64,000 nt of DNA from Kitasatospora sp. NBC_00374. GTDB lineage: Bacteria; Actinomycetota; Actinomycetes; Streptomycetales; Streptomycetaceae. Shown piece after piece: positions 51,895 through 61,877 of the stretch. A model generated the notes under the pieces. That model was not told where the DNA came from. It did no database searches and saw only the letters and a program-made list of their open reading frames with translations. Where the stretch lies: positions 1,116,001 to 1,180,000 of the forward strand of contig NZ_CP107964.1 in assembly GCF_041434935.1 (NCBI RefSeq), in the 5' to 3' direction. Position numbers and translations under genes: made by a program. Within the stretch, counting starts at the first letter, position 1, and every line of letters begins with the position of its first letter.

Positions 51895-52674
51895 TCACGC
51901 CGGAACGATGGGGCCGAGGTACGTCCCGCCCGACACGTCGATCGTCTGGCCGGTCACCCAGCGCCCCTGCGGGCCCGCCAGGAACCCGACGACGTCGGCG
52001 ACGTCCTCCGGCTCACCGAGCCGCCCGAGCGCAGTGATCGCCTCCAGGCCCGCGACCACCTCGGGAATCGCCGTGTGGCCCGCGGTCATGTCGGTCCGCA
52101 CGGCGCCGGGTGCCACCGTGTTCACCGTGATCCCCCGCCGGCCGAGTTCATTGGCCAGCGACGGGGCCATCGACTCCAGTGCCGCCTTGCTGACCGTGTA
52201 CGCGATCTGCGTGGAGACCGCGAGCCGGCTGGCCATCGAACCCATGTTGACGACCCGGCCACCGTCGTTGAGCAGCGGCAGCACCCGCTGGATGACGAAG
52301 AACGGCGTGCTGACGTTGACCGCCCACAACCGGCCGAACTCCTCCGGGGTGACCCGGGCGATCGGGTTGCCCGAGAGGACCCCCGCGTTGTTGACCAGGA
52401 TGTCCAGGCCGTCCACACCGCGTGCCGCCAGCCCCGCGGTCAGCCCCTCGAACAGCCGGTCCACCGCGCCGTCCTCGCCGAAGCGGGCCTGGACGGCGAA
52501 CGCCCGGCCACCTGCGGCCTCGATCCGTGCCACGGTCTCCTTGGCGGCATCCTCGTTGCCGCCGTAGTGCACGGCCACCAGGGCGCCGTCCGCGGCCAGC
52601 CGCAGTGCGACCGCCCGCCCGATCCCTCGCGACCCGCCCGTCACCAGCGCCGTCCTGCCGGTCAGCTCGCCCAT
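51895..52674 (-). CDS. short-chain dehydrogenase/reductase
   Basis: A 259-residue classical SDR: TGGSRGIGRA cofactor loop, NNAGVLSGNP, catalytic Ser in NMGSMASRL, YTVSKAALE as Tyr-x3-Lys, and VNTVAPGAVRTDM. NADPH-dependent oxidoreductase of unknown substrate. ATG at 52674 fits the GGGGGAG site (7-base gap) better than the ATG two codons earlier (52680). Upstream of, and probably co-transcribed with, the SARP gene. Confidence 0.93.
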   Translation of the reverse strand: MGELTGRTALVTGGSRGIGRAVALRLAADGALVAVHYGGNEDAAKETVARIEAAGGRAFAVQARFGEDGAVDRLFEGLTAGLAARGVDGLDILVNNAGVLSGNPIARVTPEEFGRLWAVNVSTPFFVIQRVLPLLNDGGRVVNMGSMASRLAVSTQIAYTVSKAALESMAPSLANELGRRGITVNTVAPGAVRTDMTAGHTAIPEVVAGLEAITALGRLGEPEDVADVVGFLAGPQGRWVTGQTIDVSGGTYLGPIVPA

Positions 52675-52680
52675 GGTCAT

Positions 52681-53199
52681 GCTCCCCCCGTCGTGGCCGG
52701 CCCTTGGCGGATCCGGCGATGACCCAAGACTGCCGACGACCGCTCACCGCCCCCTCACCGCCGGCTCACCGCCCACCGAGGGACGGACCTTCCGTCGCAC
52801 GAGCGAACCGCCGCCTGTTGGGACCTGCCGGGTCGTCGAGACTCGGTGCCAGAGCGACCGGCAGACGAGTACTCCCGCCGCCGGAACCGCTGCGAGCCCT
52901 GGGGTCGGACCGTGCCCCTGCTGGTCGGCCGGGAGGCCATGACCGCTGTTGGGGTGGCGTGCCGGCCGAACAGCGAGTGAGCACTGGATCCATCAGGCCG
53001 CGTGCCGTGTCTTCCTCCTCCGCGGGGGTATAGCATCGGTGCATCCGGCTCGCGGAGAGTCGGTGGACGGCATATTCCCACGGGCCCGGCACCCGAGGAC
53101 GCTGTACATGGGCGTGGTTCGCCCAACTCCGCGTGCCCGCAACAGTGGTTCACGAGGTATGTGACCTGAAGTGCCAGCCGGGAGGCACGAGGTACTGGC
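52681..53199. other. intergenic region upstream of the split gene
   Basis: About 520 bp, no supported gene. A TATAGC-like box near 53031 could be a -10 for the gene at 53200, but no clear -35 is present. Confidence 0.45.
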
Positions 53200-53706
53200 A
53201 TGCCCCGAAGCACTGACAAGGCGCTCGCCCACACCCGTATGCAGTTCTTGGGCGAGCCCAAGCAAGCTGCTCTCGCTGCCGTGCCGCGTGACGGCACCCT
53301 CGGAATCGAGACCTGCTCGCAGGAGCAGCGCAGCCTCCGATCCCTGCTGGCGCTCGGGCTTTTCAACCGCGCGGGGAGCTGGCAGCCCTATCGCGGGAGT
53401 GCTGCTTGGGGACTGCACACCCTTGTCGCCTACGACATCATCGTCTCCGCACAGTTCGACCAGCTCGTGCTCATCACGGACGTACCCCACAATGTGGCCC
53501 CGTACCTCCTGCCGAGGCCCGACGGTGTCACAGGTCTGCCGGGACTCCGGCTCGAGGAGTTCCGCGGACCGCACACATATCTGGCACGTCATCAGCCCAC
53601 CGGCGCCAAGCTCGTCATCACTGGAAACCGTTCGGGAACCTGGAACGGATCGCCGCGCCCCTCACCTCGATGGGATTTCCATACCATCGACAGGCCTCTG
53701 TCTGAG
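53200..53706 (+). pseudogene. 5' part of an unknown gene split by an IS
   Basis: 169 codons from ATG at 53200, which has GAGGT seven bases upstream, to the insertion point in the Glu codon of RPLSE. Beyond this the frame reads IS sequence. Removing the IS and one CTGAG copy joins it in frame to the part at 55069-55470, giving a 302-residue protein. No family recognised; the N-terminal part is mixed alpha/beta, with GSAAWGLHTLVAYDIIVSAQ and EEFRGPHTYLARHQPTG. As sequenced the gene is inactivated. Confidence 0.8.
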
Positions 53707-53712
53707 TGGACG

Positions 53713-54111
53713 TTAAGTCCGTTTCTGGTAGCGGCCGCGTCCGGGTTGGGTGAGGAAGCCTTGGCGAGTGAGGCGTCCGAGGCGGCTGCGGGTGATGTTG
53801 ACGGACGCCTCGTCGGTGGGCATGCCGAGGAGTTCGTGCAGCTCGCGTGCCCGGAATGCGTGGGCGGGGTGCTGGTTGAAGGCGTTCACGATGGCCTGGT
53901 AGGTGGTGTTCGTCTCGGGCGGTTCGGATTCGGTTCCTGCCGGCGTGACCTCCATGATGATCTTTCGGGTGGTGGCCAGGTCCGTGAGCCGCGCTTCGGT
54001 CTGGGTCAGATCGGCGGCGAGCTCTTCGATCCGGGCGCGTAGTTCTGCGGCCCGGGCGGTGGCCTCGTCCTGCCGGCTCTGGAGGTCTGCCAGGAGTTCG
54101 GCGACGTTCAC
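53713..54111 (-). CDS. IS accessory protein, coiled coil plus winged helix
   Basis: 132 residues. N-terminal half is a heptad-rich coiled coil (LLADLQSRQDEATARAAELR ... ADLTQTEARL). The C-terminal half looks like a winged-helix DNA-binding fold (AFRARELHELLGMPTDEASVN then ITRSRLGRLTRQGFL, ending GRGRYQKR). GTG at 54111 overlaps the transposase stop (GTGA), so both are co-translated. A DNA-binding passenger is unusual for an IS5-type element; it may recognise the ends or regulate transposition (inference). Confidence 0.75.
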   Translation of the reverse strand: MNVAELLADLQSRQDEATARAAELRARIEELAADLTQTEARLTDLATTRKIIMEVTPAGTESEPPETNTTYQAIVNAFNQHPAHAFRARELHELLGMPTDEASVNITRSRLGRLTRQGFLTQPGRGRYQKRT

Positions 54112-54962
54112 GCCGCCAGTCCGAGGGTGTCGCGCCAGGCCGGGGCCGGTGTGGTGAGGCGGCGGGTCATGTTCGCGGTGGAGGCCCAGTAGACGCGTGA
54201 GGCGGAGTTGTCGGGCCGGTGGTCGTACTCGCGGGCGAGGCGCCGATGCAGCATCAAGGTGCCGTTCGTCTGCTCCACCACCCACCGTTTCGGCTGCGGG
54301 ACGAAACCCTTGCCCTGGTCGGCCGGGTTGCGGCGGACGACCTCGACGTCGATATCCAGCAAAGCGCCGTGGATGACGACCTCGTCCTTGAAGCCCTGGT
54401 CCACCAGAGCCTTCTCCAGACGCATCCCGCACCGCTCGGCGACCTGGTCGAGCAGGGCGGTGCCGGCGGCGTTGTCGTGGGCGGAGGCGGCCAGGACGAC
54501 AACGCCGATGATCAGCCCCAGGACGTCCACGGCCAGTCCCCGCTTGCGCCCCGACACCTTCTTGTTCGCGTCCAGCCCCGTCGTGGTCTTCGGGACGCCG
54601 GCGGCCGCCCGGACGGACTGGGTGTCGATGATCACGAGGGACGGGTCCTCTAATCGGCGGGCTCGCTCCCTCACCTGGCAGCGCAGGAGTTCCTGGATCC
54701 GCTGGTCGAGCCCGTCCTGGCGCCACAGGCCGAAGTAGTAGAACACCGCCGACCAGGACGGCAGGTCATGGGGCAGGTAGCGCCACTGACAGCCCGTCCG
54801 GTTCTGGTAGAAGATCGCGTTCACGATCTCCCGCAGATCGCAGGACCCCGGATCCCCGGTAGCCGACCGCGCCACCCGGTCCTGCTTCCAGGCCGTGATC
54901 ATCGGCTCGATCAACGCCCACTGCTCGTCCGATAAGTCGCTCGGATACGCCCGTCTGTCCAT
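54108..54962 (-). CDS. IS5-family transposase
   Basis: A 284-residue DDE transposase. The N-terminal DUF4096-type domain (YPSDLSDEQWALIEPMI ... CQWRYLPHDLPSW) precedes the catalytic domain: first Asp in VIIDTQSVRA, second in VVLAASAHDN, and Glu in RWVVEQTNGTLMLHRRLAREYD. Complete, so the element may be active. ATG at 54962. Followed by the overlapping accessory gene. Confidence 0.93.
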   Translation of the reverse strand: MDRRAYPSDLSDEQWALIEPMITAWKQDRVARSATGDPGSCDLREIVNAIFYQNRTGCQWRYLPHDLPSWSAVFYYFGLWRQDGLDQRIQELLRCQVRERARRLEDPSLVIIDTQSVRAAAGVPKTTTGLDANKKVSGRKRGLAVDVLGLIIGVVVLAASAHDNAAGTALLDQVAERCGMRLEKALVDQGFKDEVVIHGALLDIDVEVVRRNPADQGKGFVPQPKRWVVEQTNGTLMLHRRLAREYDHRPDNSASRVYWASTANMTRRLTTPAPAWRDTLGLAA

Positions 54963-55068
54963 GCGCCGCAGAACATCACCCGAACCCCGGCTGGCACGCC
55001 AGTACGGTCGACGTTCACACGAACGAGCGATCACGAACCGAAAGAAAAGGGACTTAACGTCCACTGAG

Positions 55069-55470
55069 ACCGAGCACTCACAATTGGAGCAGGTGCCTGA
55101 GATCAGTGAAGAGGCAGAACAGCTGCTGGCCGGCCTCGTCTGCCGCCTCGCGGCCAGGGACCCACACGGCAGATGGGCGATCGGCAACTGGTTCTCCGAC
55201 CCTCTGGAACGCCCAGGTTGGGCCAACAACGGGGACGTGGACCGGTACGAGAAGCAACTCAGCGGATCTGGCGACCGGTGGACGCTCCGGTGGAACGGCT
55301 TCCCTTACAGCGACGACGTGGCCGCCTCACTGACCAGTGCCCCGGTCTGTATCCCCGAGGCCGTCGCGCATGTTGTCGATGGCCATATCGACGTCAGGCT
55401 CGGTCGCGCGGTCCTTCGCTTGTCCGGCCTGCGCGCTCCGTTCCGACAGACCGGGGAGGGCGCGCTGTGA
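55069..55470 (+). pseudogene. 3' part of the IS-split unknown gene
   Basis: 133 codons that continue, in the same frame, the protein begun at 53200 (...RPLSE then TEHSQLEQVPEISEEAEQLL). Ends at TGA 55468-55470, overlapping the next gene (GTGA). Cys-containing LVCRLAARDPHG and a Trp-rich RWAIGNWFSDP are visible, but no family is recognised. Confidence 0.8.
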
Positions 55471-55730
55471 ACTGGGACGAAGTAACCCTGGTCATCGTCG
55501 CCTCATTCGGCTGCGTCACGCTACTGCTGACCCAGATCAGCGAGGTGCTGTCGAAGGTGCCACAGATCATCCGTGCCTGGAGGCAGGTGCGGGACGAACT
55601 AGGCGGTGGCACTCATCCCGCTTCACGAGGCCACTCGGCAGGAGTAGTCAACCCAGGCTCGCTGCCGGTCGACCGCAATGGCACGGGCCGCGCACCTGGA
55701 GAGCCCGAAGCCGCGCGAGACGAGAGCTGA
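55467..55730 (+). CDS. small single-pass membrane protein
   Basis: 87 residues. GTG at 55467 overlaps the stop of the split gene and has GGGGAGGG upstream. Hydrophobic segment near residues 7-24 (TLVIVASFGCVTLLLTQIS), then a polar, Gly/Pro-rich tail. Its pairing with the unknown 302-residue protein looks like a conserved two-gene unit; function unknown. Its expression may now suffer polar effects of the IS. Confidence 0.65.
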   Translation: MNWDEVTLVIVASFGCVTLLLTQISEVLSKVPQIIRAWRQVRDELGGGTHPASRGHSAGVVNPGSLPVDRNGTGRAPGEPEAARDES

Positions 55731-56108
55731 TCCGGTCAGCGGTGCCGCTGTGAAATGGTTTCGTAGACGCAAGTCGACTGCGTGTCCGAGCCGTATTACG
55801 ACGACTGCTTCGCACCCGGCGGCTACGCGGTGGTGCCGGCCGATCTGGGCAGCACCACCGCAGCTGCGTGGCCGTCGGCGGCCCCTCCGATGCCATCTCC
55901 GTCAAGGCTGAGGTCCACGGCCGATCGACCGGCGAGAGGCTGCAATGCCCGCGCCGGCTGCAACACAGCGGCGCCAACAATCCAACGTGCGGCAGGTTGT
56001 GGACGCGACGACCTACTTCCACGACTGCGTCCACAGCCGCCCGGCGGCTGCGATGAAGACGAAACCCCTCCACCACAGCCGCCGACGCCGCGCCCTACCA
56101 GCCGACGG
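55731..56108. other. intergenic region, no gene recognised
   Basis: About 380 bp between the convergent small membrane gene and the 449-residue gene. Several short frames overlap; one at 55868-56056 has a slightly protein-like stretch (SDAISVKAEVHGRSTGE) that might be decayed coding sequence. Nothing firm. Confidence 0.4.
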
Positions 56109-57458
56109 TCAGCGCAGGACCCTGATGGCCATGACCGAGCCGTCCTGGTTCAGCGAGACCGGGCCGCCCCACTTGGCGTCCCACGGCTCCTCGGACCACT
56201 CCGAGCGCAGCGCGTGGGCCTTGTGCCGGTACTGCTCGACCCGGCCGACCGCGAGGTCCTCGAAGAGGTCCCTCGCGATCCCGGAGAAGGCCTCCACCCG
56301 CGTGCCGTTCAGCCGGAAGACGTGATCGGTGCCCACGAAGTCGACGCCGTGCACGGAGTACGCGATGTCCTGGACGATGCCCGTGCCAGCATGCGTGTAC
56401 TGCTCGTAGTGGCGCTTCCCCTGGCGCTTCGACAGGTAGCGCGCGGTGGGCTCGCCCCCTCCCGTGAAAGCCATCAGACCCGCCGCGTCCGCGTGCGCAA
56501 GGACGCGGCGGAACCACCCGTAGTCCTCTGGCCGCACGTGATAGCCGGACACCACTCGGGGCTTCTCAGCGGTCCCCCACGCGAGGTCGATTCCCGGTAC
56601 GACGGCGTGGTCCTCCGGAGGGCCGTCCAGGTCGACCTCACAGGCTCCGGGAGGGAGGTGCAGCGTACCGTCCCCCGGGGCCTCCAGCAGATGGAGGGTA
56701 ATCGGGTCCTTGCCCGGGATCTCCGTGCCGAGCACCATGGTCGGCGTCCCGTCCGGCCTGCCGATGTGGACCGCCTCGACGTGCGCTGCCGCGGTGGACA
56801 GCTGGGCGTGCACCTGCGCCGCCTTGCCGTGCCTTCCCTTGCAGGCGACGAGCACGACCTTCGAGGGCTCGCCAGGCTTCCATACCTCCAGGAAGAAGTG
56901 CGGCCGTTTGGCTGCCCGATGCGACGAGTCCTCCTTGCCGGTCAGCGTCCACCCCGCGCGAAGGGCGATCTCCGCGTCGATGACTGAGACCGAGTGGTCG
57001 GGGTACCGGCGCCTGAGGACCTTCTGTGCGACGGCCAAGGCGAAACCGATCCCCAGCTCCCCCGACTGGACCGCCTTGTAGTGGCGCATCGGGTTGCGGC
57101 CCTCGTCAGACAGCGCCATGAAGCTCCCGTGGTTGCCGGCCAGCGCCTGGCAGTACTTGAGGCTCGCCCAGTGCTCGGCCAGCCCTCGGCCGGCTCCTTG
57201 CCGTGCCAGGACGTTGGCCCTGCCGAGCGTGTGCAGCAGCTTCCACGGAGTGAGCTCGATCGACTGCCCGCGGTCGCCGACGGGCACGGCCCCCAACCCC
57301 GGCTTCCGCCGCAGCAGTTCCTGGTTCCTCTCGCGCCGTTCCTTGTCGTCCGCCTCGGACACCTCCGCGACACTCCCGGCCAGACCGGAGGTCGAGTGGA
57401 TCGCCACGTTCCACGGCTGGGCGAGGTCCTTCAGTACGGCAGCTGCCTTCTTCACCAT
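56109..57458 (-). CDS. unknown 449-residue protein of putative defence cassette
   Basis: ATG at 57458 with GGGGAGAG four bases upstream. No family recognised. The middle contains RPHFFLEVWKPGEPSKVVLV followed by ACKGRHGK, which could be the Glu-x-Lys part of a PD-(D/E)XK-type fold, but the spacing is not convincing. Around it are an acidic segment and His/Tyr-rich C-terminal motifs. Third gene of the helicase-HEPN cassette, 62 bp after the HEPN gene. A nuclease or effector role is conceivable from context only. Confidence 0.65.
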   Translation of the reverse strand: MVKKAAAVLKDLAQPWNVAIHSTSGLAGSVAEVSEADDKERRERNQELLRRKPGLGAVPVGDRGQSIELTPWKLLHTLGRANVLARQGAGRGLAEHWASLKYCQALAGNHGSFMALSDEGRNPMRHYKAVQSGELGIGFALAVAQKVLRRRYPDHSVSVIDAEIALRAGWTLTGKEDSSHRAAKRPHFFLEVWKPGEPSKVVLVACKGRHGKAAQVHAQLSTAAAHVEAVHIGRPDGTPTMVLGTEIPGKDPITLHLLEAPGDGTLHLPPGACEVDLDGPPEDHAVVPGIDLAWGTAEKPRVVSGYHVRPEDYGWFRRVLAHADAAGLMAFTGGGEPTARYLSKRQGKRHYEQYTHAGTGIVQDIAYSVHGVDFVGTDHVFRLNGTRVEAFSGIARDLFEDLAVGRVEQYRHKAHALRSEWSEEPWDAKWGGPVSLNQDGSVMAIRVLR

Positions 57459-57520
57459 GATCTCTCCCCTGAGTAGGTTGCGGTTCGCGCTGCTCGGTGT
57501 CGATCGGTCTCCGGGCACGG

Positions 57521-58366
57521 CTACCGGGCACGGCCGGGGTGCGTCCCGGCGAGGTCGTTCAGGGCGGCGTTGACCACCTGCCAGCAGATGCTCAAGGTGT
57601 CGCGGTCCGGCCGGTGGCTCTCGCGGGCCTCGGCCCTGGGGTGGACGAAGTTCCGGTACCTGCGCAGCTCGTGGCTGAACTTCTCGGCGTCCGCGCCGAT
57701 CCACCCCACCCGGTGGCACGCTTTGATCAACTTGTCCAGGTTGACGCTGTCCTCGGAGTCCCGGCCCAGGAGGGACGGATCCCGTTCCACTACGGTCCGG
57801 AGCAGCACGCCCTCCAGCAGGGAGCCGAGCATGATGATCGCCGCAACGTGGGCGCCGTTGGCGTAGCACGTCCGGGCCTCGTCCAGACGCCACTGGAGGA
57901 GCTCGGCCATGGCTTCGTCGGCGATGACGTCCGCCATCACGACCTTGAGCTCCGCGGCTCCATAGTGTGTCGGATGCGCCAGCGCCGGGTCGCACCGAAC
58001 CAGCCGGGCACTGCCGCCGGGGTTCTCCAGCCGGTACCCCTCGTGGATGAGGAAGGAGTTGACGGCCGCCACCACGTCGGCGAGCAGGCCGGGCTCGTCG
58101 AGGTACTCGCGGGGGTCGGCCAGCCTGAGCAGTACCTTCTCGATCTCCCCCGGCTGGTCCCGTCGCTCCATCAGCAGCTCGGTCGCCCAGTCCCTGCGGT
58201 ACTGGCCGTCGTACTCGGGGAGCCCCTGCCAGCCTGCCCGCTTGAGGAAGCCCGCGATCTCGAACCCGCGGCGGTAGTAGAGGTCGTCGTCGCCCGCGAC
58301 GACGCGGGCAAGCTCCTCCAGGGTGTTCTCGTCCAGCGTGAGGTCGTGCTGCCGGGACTGGGTCAT
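57521..58366 (-). CDS. HEPN-like protein of putative defence cassette
   Basis: 281 residues, start ATG at 58366 overlapping the helicase stop (ATGA). The C-terminal half is helical with EARTCYANGAHVAAIIMLGS, then LLEGVLLRT and RRYRNFVHPRAEAR; Arg236-x5-His242 fits the R-x4-6-H motif of HEPN-type RNases, and the pattern resembles DUF4145/AbiV-like proteins. No other catalytic motif. Co-translation with a helicase-nuclease suggests a toxin or sensor component of an antiphage system (inference). Confidence 0.65.
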   Translation of the reverse strand: MTQSRQHDLTLDENTLEELARVVAGDDDLYYRRGFEIAGFLKRAGWQGLPEYDGQYRRDWATELLMERRDQPGEIEKVLLRLADPREYLDEPGLLADVVAAVNSFLIHEGYRLENPGGSARLVRCDPALAHPTHYGAAELKVVMADVIADEAMAELLQWRLDEARTCYANGAHVAAIIMLGSLLEGVLLRTVVERDPSLLGRDSEDSVNLDKLIKACHRVGWIGADAEKFSHELRRYRNFVHPRAEARESHRPDRDTLSICWQVVNAALNDLAGTHPGRAR

Positions 58367-61300
58367 GCCGTTCCTTCGGTCGAATCGGATTCCGGGCTGG
58401 GGTCGGATCCGGTGCGGATTCCGTCCCCGTCGTCGGGGCTCTGCGGCCCCTCGGGCTCGTGGTCTTCCGCCCCCTCGTCGGGGAGCTCGTCTCCGGCCGG
58501 CAGTTCGAGCGGCGTCCACTGCTGCGCGTCTCCCGGGGGCGCGGACGGCAGGGAGTAGTTCGCCGGACGGATCCCCTGGCGGTCGAGTTCCTGCCACAGA
58601 CCGGCCAGGGCCTCGTCCGGGTCGAACCTGAACTCGCTCTCGCGGATGCGCCAGAACCGCCATCCGACGCGCTGGAGTTCGCGGTCGCGCTGGTGGTCGT
58701 GCCGGATCTGGTCGAGGGTCGAGTGGTAGTAGTCGCCGTCGCACTCCACGCCGAGTCGGCCGCGTGCGCCGACTACCACGAGGTCGATGCGCTTGCTACC
58801 GGCCGGATACTGCGGCACCACGTGGTACCCGCGGTCCTTCAACCGCAGGTAGACCTGCTGCTCGAAAAGAGAGTCGAAGGGCGCACGCCGGACATCGGGC
58901 AGCACGACGCCGATGTCGGATGCCTCCGCCAGAGCCGCGGGCGGATTCTGCATGTATCCAAGCAGGTTGAGCCGCAGATCACCGGACTTGAGCTGGTCGG
59001 GCGGCACGGAGTAGAAGAGCCGCATCTGGTCCTGCGCACGACTGGCAGCCACGTTGTACGCCTGCTGCTCGCTCCGCATCCCGCCGGCGATGCGCCGCAC
59101 CCGGTTCACGACCATCGACAGCAGGACGACGTGCCGCTCGTCCCCCTGGAACTGCGCCGGGGTTCCCACCCGGATGCGGTGGCGTTCCCGCACCGGAGCG
59201 GGCAGGCGTTGCTCGATCAGCTGTTCCAGCAGCTTGACCTGCCCGAACGTCCCCTGAAGCACGATGACGCCCATGGTCTTGTTCTCGTACGCCGGATCAG
59301 CGGTCAGCTCGGCAAGGCAGTCGACGATCGCCTCGGCCTCCTTAGGGTTTCGGATCCGGCTGTCGCGCCCTTCCGCGACGCCGTCCTCGACGTAGTGGGT
59401 CAGCAGCGGGTCGAGCCGCTCGCCACCGTACTGCCGAAGCGGGATAAGACCCGGCGGGGTGTAGAAGGTCTCCGAGGACCAGCCGATGATCTCGGGCATA
59501 CAGCGGAAGTGCTCCTGCAGGCGGATCGTCGACGGGAAGAGCGCCGACAGCAGCTGGTACAGGTTGGAGTGCGGCATGTACAGCTGGCGCAGGTGGGCGG
59601 GAACTTCCGGAAGGTGCGCAGTCAGCCGGTCCTGGATCTGCTGGGTGCGGCCGAATCCGGTGACTGGAGGCGTGCACTGCTTGTCGTCGCCGACCACGAT
59701 GATGCGCGGCGCGAGCCAGAGCAGGAAGAGTGCGTCCATACCAGCCTGGCTGGCCTCGTCGACGATCACCACGTCGAAGGCGTCCTGCCTCGGCTGGATC
59801 ATCTCGGCGACCCGTCCGATGGGCATCACCCAGGCCGGCACGGCGCCCTGGGCGATGTCCATCGCGCTGCGGGCGGCCGCCTTGAAGTGGGACGCGTTCT
59901 TGCCCTTGCCCTTGCCGTACGAGGCCATGTGAGTGCGGTAGGCCTGCAGCGCCGAGCGCTGTTCCGAAGTCATCCGAACGAGGCAATGCAGCCTGCCGTG
60001 AGCAGCGGCGAGGTCCCCGGTCAGTTCCTCCAGCTTGGCCTCGTGCTCGCTCAACTCACCGTCGAGACGCTGCTCCCGGCCGGGCGCGCGTTCGTCGTCG
60101 ATGAACTGACACGCCTTCGCCCACGCCCAGGCCTCCCCGAATCGGCCGAGCCGCTCGTCCCAGGCCAGGTCCTCCGCCTCGGCCTCGACTCGGCCCGCGA
60201 GTGCGGGCGACGCAGCCCGGAGGCCTTCCAGCAGCCCCGCGCAACGCCGCCGCCGCTGGTCCCGCCGCTGGGCCGCAGCAAGCGCCTCAAGCTCCTTCGC
60301 GTACCGGTCCACGTCGCGGTCAGCCAGGGCCTGTGCCATGCCGAGTGCTTCGACTGGCGGAGCCGCACCGTCGTCCACGCCGCGCAGGAGCCGGTCCCAC
60401 CGCTCCAACCTCGCCGACGCCTCTTCAGCACGCTGCCGACCAGCCAGGGCCGACACGGCCTCGGCAAAGTGCTGCCATTCCTGCGGGCGGGTCAGGTCGA
60501 GGTAAACGCCGTGGCGCACGAGGAGTTCGTCGATCTGCTCACGAATCCGGCCGAACTCGTCGACCTCGGCAAGGTGCCGGTACCGCTCACGCATCGCGGC
60601 AAGCCGTACCTCCAACGGCGCTTCCTCGAGGGCCGCATCCACCTGCTCCCAGCGGTTGGCGACTGCCACGAGTGCTGCGTAGGCCTGCAGGTACGCCAGG
60701 ACGGCGCTCAGATCGTCCTCGGAGGCCGGCGCCTTCCCATCCACCCTGCAGGTGCTCAGGAGTTCATCGGCCTCCCGCTGTGCCCTCGACACGAATCGCG
60801 TACGCAACTGACGGCCCGCGGCGAGGTACTTCGTCAGGGCGGGGATCGTGGCCGCCATGCGGTTGGCACGCTCCGGCGTCAGTGAGTCCGGAACGACGAC
60901 CGTGCGCAGACCGATCCGGTCGAGGTCATCGGTCACGTCGGAGAGAACACCCGCCACATCGGTGACGCGTTGCCAGAGATCGGGGTAGCGGCGGGTGAGC
61001 CGATCCGTCAGGGCGCGCGCCACCCAGCTCTCGCTTCCCCAACGTGTGGCTTCCCATGGAACCCCCAGGCGGTGCAGCCGGCTTCGACCGAACCCGAGCA
61101 GTTCCGTGAGCCGGTCGGTGGTGGAGGTCTCCAGCGAGGCCAGCACGTTTCGCACCTCGACGGCGGCCGGAGAGAGCCCGTTGACGCTCAACTGGCTCGC
61201 CGCGAAGGCCGCCACAACCTGGCCGGGCGTCGGCAGTGTCTCGGCCGACCGGAACACCGTGCACTCCGCCCACTGCCCGGCGCCCTCCCTCAGGAGTGCA

Positions 61301-61800
61301 AGCAGCTCCTCCGCCTCGATGGGCGACAGCGGAGGCCTCGACGGCGCCCGGTCGGGCAGCCTCCCGATCCAGTTCAGCCGTACCGCCTCGTCCTGCACCT
61401 TCTGCACGATCGCGGCCAGCGTCCCCGCGTAGCCCGGCGCGACCTCCGGGTGCTGGTAGACCTCAGCCTCGCGCAACGAGATCACCTGCTCGGTCAGCAG
61501 CTTGATCCTGCTGCGCACCTCGTGCCGGCGCTGGGTCAGCCGGCGGATATCGTCACGCAACTGGTCCGTGTCGTCCGCCGCCACCTGGTCGCTCAACGCG
61601 TTGATGGTGCGTTCGAGTTCGTTCGCACCGTCCTGACTGGTACTGCTGAGCAGGAGCACGCAGAGGTCCCGGACGGCCGGGGGCAGCTTGTCCCGGAGCA
61701 CCGTCAGCGCTTGGTCCCGTGCGCTGGTGACCAGGACCCGTTGCCCCTGGGCCAGCAGTGCGGACACCAGGTTCGCGATGGTGTGCGTCTTCCCGGTGCC
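58363..61800 (-). pseudogene. SF1 helicase - REase protein, 5'-truncated by Tn554-like element
   Basis: A DUF4011/AAA_11-type superfamily I helicase with long helical insertions and a C-terminal endonuclease. Present: the end of the P-loop (GTGKTHTIANLVSALLAQGQ), motif II VVIVDEASQ near residue 665, VGDDKQCTPP, IRLQEHFRC, GTPAQFQGDERHVVL and YNVAASRAQDQ. The C-terminal domain (FEQQVYLRLKDRGYHVV ... KRIDLVVVGARGRLGVECDG) is an MTES_1575/Vsr-like PD-(D/E)XK nuclease. The expected GPPG before TGKT is replaced after 61800 by unrelated codons (ITD), and no start codon precedes GTG 61767, which lies after the P-loop. The N-terminal half must lie beyond the inserted element, outside the window. Confidence 0.85.
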
Positions 61801-61877
61801 GTCGGTTATCGTCGGTTTGATCTTGAGCTGAGTGCATTGCCGCTGTTCAGCATGTTCCTTCGATTGCTGTGACGTGG

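Larger units (their letters stand above)
53707..55063 (-). mobile_element. IS5-family insertion sequence, 1357 bp, TSD CTGAG
   Basis: Complete element. Ends TGGACGTTAAGTCC (53707) and its reverse complement (to 55063) are perfect for 14 bp, with further TTTCT-type similarity. It is flanked by CTGAG at 53702-53706 and 55064-55068, a 5-bp target duplication. Contents on the minus strand: transposase, then a 132-residue accessory gene whose TAA stop lies inside the terminal repeat. Clean duplication and intact ends imply a recent insertion. Confidence 0.9.

Noticed and set aside
52993..53592. 199-codon minus-strand frame over the split gene
   Set aside because: Antisense to a frame that rejoins perfectly across the IS, which is stronger evidence for the plus strand.
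57459..57995. Upstream extension of the 449-residue gene
   Set aside because: The extension reads antisense-like, Arg/Gly-rich sequence; ATG at 57458 has a good ribosome site and the HEPN gene ends at 57521.
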